Below, piece by piece: positions 59,618 to 64,000 of a stretch of DNA of 64,000 nt. Every line of letters begins with the position of its first letter. Position 1 is the stretch's first letter. Under the pieces are notes generated by a model that saw only the letters and a list, made by a program, of their open reading frames with translations, searched no databases and had not been told where the DNA came from. Source of the stretch: Hydractinia symbiolongicarpus. Its lineage: Eukaryota > Cnidaria > Hydrozoa > Anthoathecata > Hydractiniidae. The position numbers were made by a program, and so were the translations under genes. Location of the stretch: contig NC_079882.1 of assembly GCF_029227915.1 (NCBI RefSeq), forward strand, positions 32,914,001 to 32,978,000. The letters are read 5' to 3'.

Positions 59618-60630
59618 GTTTACTTACAGGGTACTTTCTTTGTATACATTCGACGATACGGGCCAAGCCCGGGATTTACGGGAATTCGCAGGTTTTCGTT
59701 TTCCGGCGATTAAACCTCTTTCATTAAGCGTCTCATCAAAAATGGAAACATTTTTGAAAACTACAAGTCTCATGCGTTTTAGTGGTGAAAAAAAAATTTA
59801 AAAAATCGTTCGGGAAATGAGTTTACTCCCTGGGTACTTGCTTTGTATACATTCGACTATACGGGCCAAGCCCCGGATTTACGGGAAAACGCGAGGATTC
59901 GTTTGCCGGCGATTAAACTGCTTTTATTCAGCGTCTCATCAAAAATGAAAACATTTTTGAAAACAACAAGTCTCATGCGTTTTAGTGGTGAAAAAGTAAT
60001 TTAAAAAATCGTTCGGGAAATGAGTTTACTCCCTGGGTACTTTCTTTGTATACTTTTGGCTACACGGGCCAAGCCCGGGATTTACGGGAAATCGCGGGTT
60101 TTCGTTTGCCGGCGATTAAACTTCTTTTATTCAGCGTCTCATCAAAAATGAAAACACTTTTAAAAACTACAAGTCTTATGCGTTTTAGTGGTAAAAAAAT
60201 AATTTAAAAAATCGTTCTGGAAATGAGTTTACTCCCTGGGTACTTTTTTTGTATACTTTTGACTATACGGGCCGAGTCCGGGATTTAGGGAAATCCGAGT
60301 TTTTCGTTTGCCGGCGATTAAACTGCTTTTATTCAGCGTCTCATCAAAAATGAAAACATTTTTGACAACTACAAGTCTCATGCGTTTTAGTGGTGAAAAA
60401 ATAATTTAAAAAATCGTTCTGGAAATGAGTTTACTCACAGGGTACTTTCTTTGTATACTTTTGACTATGCGGGCCAAGCCGGGATTTACGGGAAATCGCG
60501 GGTTTTCGTTTGCCGGCGATTAAACTGCTTTTATTCAGCGTCTCATCAAAAATGAAAACACTTTTAAAAACTACAAGTCTCATGCGTTTTAGTGGTGAAA
60601 AAATAATTTAAAAAATCGTTCTGGAAATGA
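59618..60630 (+). repeat. 1,013 bp five-monomer higher-order repeat, unit 1
   Basis: Starting from GTTTACTTACAGGG, the order is: GACGATACGGG with GGGAATTCGCAGG; AAAAATGGAAAC; TACTTGCTTTG with CGCGAGGATTCG; AAAACAACAAG with GAAAAAGTAATTT and TTTTGGCTACAC; AAAACACTTTTAAAAAC; AAATCCGAG; TTTTTGACAAC; then TATGCGGGCC. The same order recurs at exactly +1,013 (60,631), then at 61,044 and 62,057. Confidence 0.88.
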
Positions 60631-60897
60631 GTTTACTTACAGGGTACTTTCTTTGTATACATTCGACGATACGGGCCAAGCCCGGGATTTACGGGAATTC
60701 GCAGGTTTTCGTTTTCCGGCGATTAAACCTCTTTCATTAAGCGTCTCATCAAAAATGGAAACATTTTTGAAAACTACAAGTCTCATGCGTTTTAGTGGTG
60801 AAAAAAAAATTTAAAAAATCGTTCGGGAAATGAGTTTACTCCCTGGGTACTTGCTTTGTATACATTCGACTATACGGGCCAAGCCCCGGATTTACGG
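60631..60897 (+). repeat. 1,013 bp repeat, unit 2, truncated by the inversion junction
   Basis: Identical in order to unit 1 for 267 bp, then stops within CGGATTTACGG at 60,897. In unit 1 the sequence goes on GAAAACGCGAGG; here it runs into seven A and an inverted monomer fragment. About 746 bp of the unit are missing. Confidence 0.9.
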
Positions 60898-60904
60898 AAA
60901 AAAA
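60898..60904. other. Seven-A junction filler
   Basis: Seven A lie between the end of the forward satellite (TTTACGG) and the inverted fragment (GCAAATGAAATC). Forward satellite would continue GAAAAC and the inverted donor would be preceded by GGCG, so these bases fit neither side fully. Short filler or microhomology is typical of end joining or template switching. Confidence 0.6.
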
Positions 60905-61035
60905 GCAAATGAAATCCCGCGTTTTCCCGTAAATCCGGGGCTTGGCCCGTATAGTCGAATGTATACAAAGAAAGTACCCAGGGAGTAAACTCATTTCCCG
61001 AACGATTTTTTATATTATTTTTTTACCACTAAACG
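60905..61035 (-). repeat. 131 bp inverted satellite fragment
   Basis: The only reverse-oriented satellite in the window. Its reverse complement runs from CGTTTAGTGG to GATTTCATTTGC, with the C-type AAAAAAATAATAT followed by CATTCGACTATACGGG and CCCCGGATT. By eye it equals 55,526-55,656 and 57,549-57,679 over all 131 bases. That variant combination was seen nowhere else in the window, so the donor is probably zone 4, 3.2-5.4 kb away, rather than the adjacent arm, which has TACTTGCTTTG. Confidence 0.92.
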
Positions 61036-61043
61036 TAAATCCT
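61036..61043. other. Right junction of the inverted fragment (TAAATCCT)
   Basis: Eight bases join the inverted piece (ending CTAAACG) to forward satellite resuming at GTTTACTTACAGGG. The regular 1,013 bp unit has GGAAATGA in the same place, so AAAT may be residual or coincidental. The forward sequence restarts 413 bp after the start of truncated unit 2. Confidence 0.6.
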
Positions 61044-62056
61044 GTTTACTTACAGGGTACTTTCTTTGTATACATTCGACGATACGGGCCAAGCCCGGGA
61101 TTTACGGGAATTCGCAGGTTTTCGTTTTCCGGCGAGTAAACCTCTTTCATTAAGCGTCTCATCAAAAATGGAAACATTTTTGAAAACTACAAGTCTCATG
61201 CGTTTTAGTGGTGAAAAAAAAATTTAAAAAATCGTTCGGGAAATGAGTTTACTCCCTGGGTACTTGCTTTGTATACATTCGACTATACGGGCCAAGCCCC
61301 GGATTTACGGGAAAACGCGAGGATTCGTTTGCCGGCGATTAAACTGCTTTTATTCAGCGTCTCATCAAAAATGAAAACATTTTTGAAAACAACAAGTCTC
61401 ATGCGTTTTAGTGGTGAAAAAGTAATTTAAAAAATCGTTCGGGAAATGAGTTTACTCCCTGGGTACTTTCTTTGTATACTTTTGGCTACACGGGCCAAGC
61501 CCGGGATTTACGGGAAATCGCGGGTTTTCGTTTGCCGGCGATTAAACTTCTTTTATTCAGCGTCTCATCAAAAATGAAAACACTTTTAAAAACTACAAGT
61601 CTTATGCGTTTTAGTGGTAAAAAAATAATTTAAAAAATCGTTCTGGAAATGAGTTTACTCCCTGGGTACTTTTTTTGTATACTTTTGACTATACGGGCCG
61701 AGTCCGGGATTTAGGGAAATCCGAGTTTTTCGTTTGCCGGCGATTAAACTGCTTTTATTCAGCGTCTCATCAAAAATGAAAACATTTTTGACAACTACAA
61801 GTCTCATGCGTTTTAGTGGTGAAAAAATAATTTAAAAAATCGTTCTGGAAATGAGTTTACTCACAGGGTACTTTCTTTGTATACTTTTGACTATGCGGGC
61901 CAAGCCGGGATTTACGGGAAATCGCGGGTTTTCGTTTGCCGGCGATTAAACTGCTTTTATTCAGCGTCTCATCAAAAATGAAAACACTTTTAAAAACTAC
62001 AAGTCTCATGCGTTTTAGTGGTGAAAAAATAATTTAAAAAATCGTTCTGGAAATGA
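61044..62056 (+). repeat. 1,013 bp five-monomer higher-order repeat, unit 3
   Basis: Same order as unit 1, beginning at GTTTACTTACAGGG immediately after the inversion junction. A private change is GGCGAGTAAACC near 61.13 kb in place of GGCGATTAAACC. Confidence 0.88.
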
Positions 62057-63017
62057 GTTTACTTACAGGGTACTTTCTTTGTATACATTCGACGATACGG
62101 GCCAAGCCCGGGATTTACGGGAATTCGCAGGTTTTCGTTTTCCGGCGATTAAACCTCTTTCATTAAGCGTCTCATCAAAAATGGAAACATTTTTGAAAAC
62201 TACAAGTCTCATGCGTTTTAGTGGTGAAAAAAAAATTTAAAAAATCGTTCGGGAAATGAGTTTACTCCCTGGGTACTTGCTTTGTATACATTCGACTATA
62301 CGGGCCAAGCCCCGGATTTACGGGAAAACGCGAGGATTCGTTTGCCGGCGATTAAACTGCTTTTATTCAGCGTCTCATCAAAAATGAAAACATTTTTGAA
62401 AACAACAAGTCTCATGCGTTTTAGTGGTGAAAAAGTAATTTAAAAAATCGTTCGGGAAATGAGTTTACTCCCTGGGTACTTTCTTTGTATACTTTTGGCT
62501 ACACGGGCCAAGCCCGGGATTTACGGGAAATCGCGGGTTTTCGTTTGCCGGCGATTAAACTTCTTTTATTCAGCGTTTCATCAAAAATGAAAACACTTTT
62601 AAAAACTACAAGTCTTATGCGTTTTAGTGGTAAAAAAATAATTTAAAAAATCGTTCTGGAAATGAGTTTACTCCCTGGGTACTTTTTTTGTATACTTTTG
62701 ACTATACGGGCCGAGTCCGGGATTTAGGGAAATCCGAGTTTTTCGTTTGCCGGCGATTAAGCTGCTTTTATTCAGCGTCTCATCAAAAATGAAAACATTT
62801 TTGACAACTACAAGTCTCATGCGTTTTAGTGGTGAAAAAATAATTTAAAAAATCGTTCTGGAAATGAGTTTACTCACAGGGTACTTTCTTTGTATACTTT
62901 TGACTATGCGGGCCAAGCCGGGATTTACGGGAAATCGCGGGTTTTCGTTTGCCGGCGATTAAACTGCTTTTATTCAGCGTCTCATCAAAAATGAAAACAC
63001 TTTTAAAAACTACAAGT
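62057..63017 (+). repeat. 1,013 bp five-monomer higher-order repeat, unit 4
   Basis: Repeats unit 3 at +1,013 with minor private changes (AGCGTTTCATC, GATTAAGCTGC). It departs near 63,017: CAAGTCTTATG, a shortened GGTAAAAAATAATTT and GTTTACTCCC replace the GTTTACTTAC that would start a fifth unit. Confidence 0.85.
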
Positions 63018-64000
63018 CTTATGCGTTTTAGTGGTAAAAAATAATTTAAAAAATCGTTCTGGAAATGAGTTTACTCCCTGGGTACTTTCTTTGTATACTT
63101 TTGACTATACGGGCCGAGTCTGGGATTTAGGGAAATCCGAGTTTTTCGTTTGCCGGCGATTAAACTGCTTTTATTCAGCGTCTCATCAAAAATGAAAACA
63201 TTTTTGAAAACTACAAGTCTCATGCGTTTTAGTGGTGAAAAAATAATTTAAAAAATCGTTCTGGAAATGAGTTTACTCCCTGGGTACTTTCTTTGTATAC
63301 TTTTGACTATGCGGGCCAAGCCGGGATTTACGGGAAATCGCGGGTTTTCGTTTGCCGGCGAATAAACTGCTTTTATTCAGCGTCTCATCAAAAATGAAAA
63401 CATTCTTGAAAACTACAAGTCTCATGCGTTTAGTGGTAAAAAAATAATATAAAAAATTGTTCGGGAAATGAGTTTACTCCCTGGGTACTTTCTTTGTATA
63501 CTTTTGACTATACGGGCCAAGCCCGGGATTTACGGGAAATCGCGGGTTTTCGTTTGCCGGCGATTAAACTTCCTTTATTCAGCGTCTCATCAAAAATGAA
63601 AACATTTTTAAAAACTACAAGTCTTATGCGTTTTAGTGGTGAAAAAATAATTTAAAAAATCTTTCTGGAAATGAGTTTACTCCTTGGGTACTTTCTTTGT
63701 ATACTTTTGACTATACGGGCCGAGTCTGGGATTTAGGGAAATCGCAGTTTTTCGTTTGCCGGCGATTAAACTGCTTTTATTCAGCGTCTCACCAAAAATG
63801 AAAACATTTTTGAAAACTACAAGTCTCATGCGTTTTAGTGGTGAAAAAATAATTTAAAAAATCGTTCTGGAAATGAGTTTACTCACAGGGTACTTTCTTT
63901 GTATACATTTGACTATACGTGCCAAGCCCGGGATTTACGGGAAATCGCCGGTTTTCGTTTGCCGGCGATTAAACTGCTTTTATTCAGCGTCTCATCAAAA

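Larger units (their letters stand above)
60788..61035. repeat. Imperfect 110 bp-arm palindrome created by the inversion
   Basis: The forward arm 60,788-60,897 pairs with 60,927-61,035 around a 29 nt spacer. The inner 86 bp (60,812-60,897) contain one mismatch (TACTTGC against TACTTTC). The outer part differs in the A-rich run and in GCGTTTTAG against GCGTTTAG. Such a structure could form a long hairpin or cruciform and is expected to be unstable during replication. Confidence 0.88.
1..64000 (+). repeat. Satellite DNA array, ~203 bp monomer, ~316 copies
   Basis: The landmark GCGATTAAAC recurs about every 203 bp from base 1 to the last line, for example at 1, 204, 407 and 608, and between landmarks the sequence is always the same monomer with scattered substitutions and 1-4 bp indels. 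No non-satellite insertion, gene, tRNA or rRNA is visible, and neither array edge lies in the window. Because 203 is not a multiple of three, any reading frame shifts at each monomer, so no long frame can persist. Head-to-tail orientation holds throughout except at 60,905-61,035. Length, period and higher-order structure fit a eukaryotic centromeric or pericentromeric satellite. That location is inference: the sequence alone does not show kinetochore binding. I do not recognise the satellite family. Confidence 0.97.
58552..64000 (+). repeat. Zone 5: five-monomer (1,013 bp) repeat domain with inversion
   Basis: Starts with two nearly identical monomers carrying CAATTTTCATG or CAATTCTCATG, CATTTGACTATACGTGCC and CTGCTTTTATTTAGC (the latter form like that near 1022). 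The 1,013 bp repeats follow from about 59.6 kb. From about 63.07 kb to the end the monomers resemble zones 3 and 4 again. Array continues past 64,000. Confidence 0.8.

Noticed and set aside
60788-61035. Terminal inverted repeats of a transposon
   Set aside because: Both arms are satellite sequence, the spacer is 29 nt, and there is no target-site duplication or transposase; an inverted satellite fragment explains it.
60942-61139. Open frame of 65 codons on the + strand across the inversion
   Set aside because: It is the reverse-frame satellite reading placed on the + strand by the inverted fragment and then running into forward satellite. No sign of coding.
1-64000. CRISPR array
   Set aside because: Units of about 203 bp are repeated throughout with no short conserved repeat alternating with unique spacers.
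1-64000. True CENP-B box
   Set aside because: Neither strand of the majority monomer has TTCG-N4-A-N2-CGGG. TTCGGGAAATG keeps only the TTCG and the A, and TTCGTTTGCCGGCG lacks both the A and the CGGG.
1-64000. tRNA, 5S or other RNA genes as satellite origin
   Set aside because: Apart from a B-box-like word in one variant, no A box at a fitting distance, cloverleaf or 5S control region was recognised.

Overview
The whole 64 kb is one uninterrupted array of a tandemly repeated satellite DNA with a monomer of about 203 bp (mostly 201-203 bp; roughly 316 copies). It enters and leaves the window mid-array. I found no protein gene, tRNA, rRNA, transposon or unique sequence. Every stretch aligns to the monomer, in one orientation except for a single 131 bp inverted piece near 60.9 kb. 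The organism is a eukaryote: monomer length near a nucleosome repeat, higher-order structure and array size fit a centromeric or pericentromeric satellite. I do not recognise the family or species. A majority monomer built by hand has 77 G+C in 203 bp (38%) and 12 CpG, an observed/expected ratio of about 1.65, so CpG is not depleted. This hints at a genome with little germline CpG methylation (for example many invertebrates) or at very recent amplification.

The monomer has an AT-rich half (about 27% GC) holding a short perfect dyad, and a GC-richer half (about 49% GC) holding four CGGG boxes about 10 bp apart and a small GC hairpin. Variants carry linked changes. I call them A (majority), B (CACAGGG, CATTCGAC, TTTTCCGGCG), C (CCCATCAAATATG, GCGTTTAGTGG), D (GATTTAGGGAAAT, CTCACCAAAAATG), E (TTATGGAAATAGCATT) and F (TATAGATTCG, CCCCAGATT).

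Layout by variant content and duplication pattern: zone 1 (1-12.35 kb), A/B monomers in a 9-monomer (1,823 bp) higher-order repeat, then 11- and 14-monomer duplications; zone 2 (12.35-36.26 kb), C and E monomers with 2,630, 2,021 and 810 bp tandem duplications and a 5-6 kb block repeated 12-13.5 kb away; zone 3 (36.26-53.17 kb), D, C and F monomers with 5-monomer phrasing, a 2,632 bp tandem duplication and a nested 6.1-6.5 kb one; zone 4 (53.17-58.55 kb), a 2.0-2.2 kb duplication; zone 5 (58.55-64 kb), a 1,013 bp five-monomer repeat interrupted by the inverted piece.

The window reads as a record of repeated unequal exchange, local amplification and conversion, almost always in register, plus one non-homologous inversion whose likely donor can be placed at 55.53-55.66 or 57.55-57.68 kb. 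Shifts and block edges were found by eye from marker substitutions; edges are good to about 50 bp unless stated, and no percent identities were computed.
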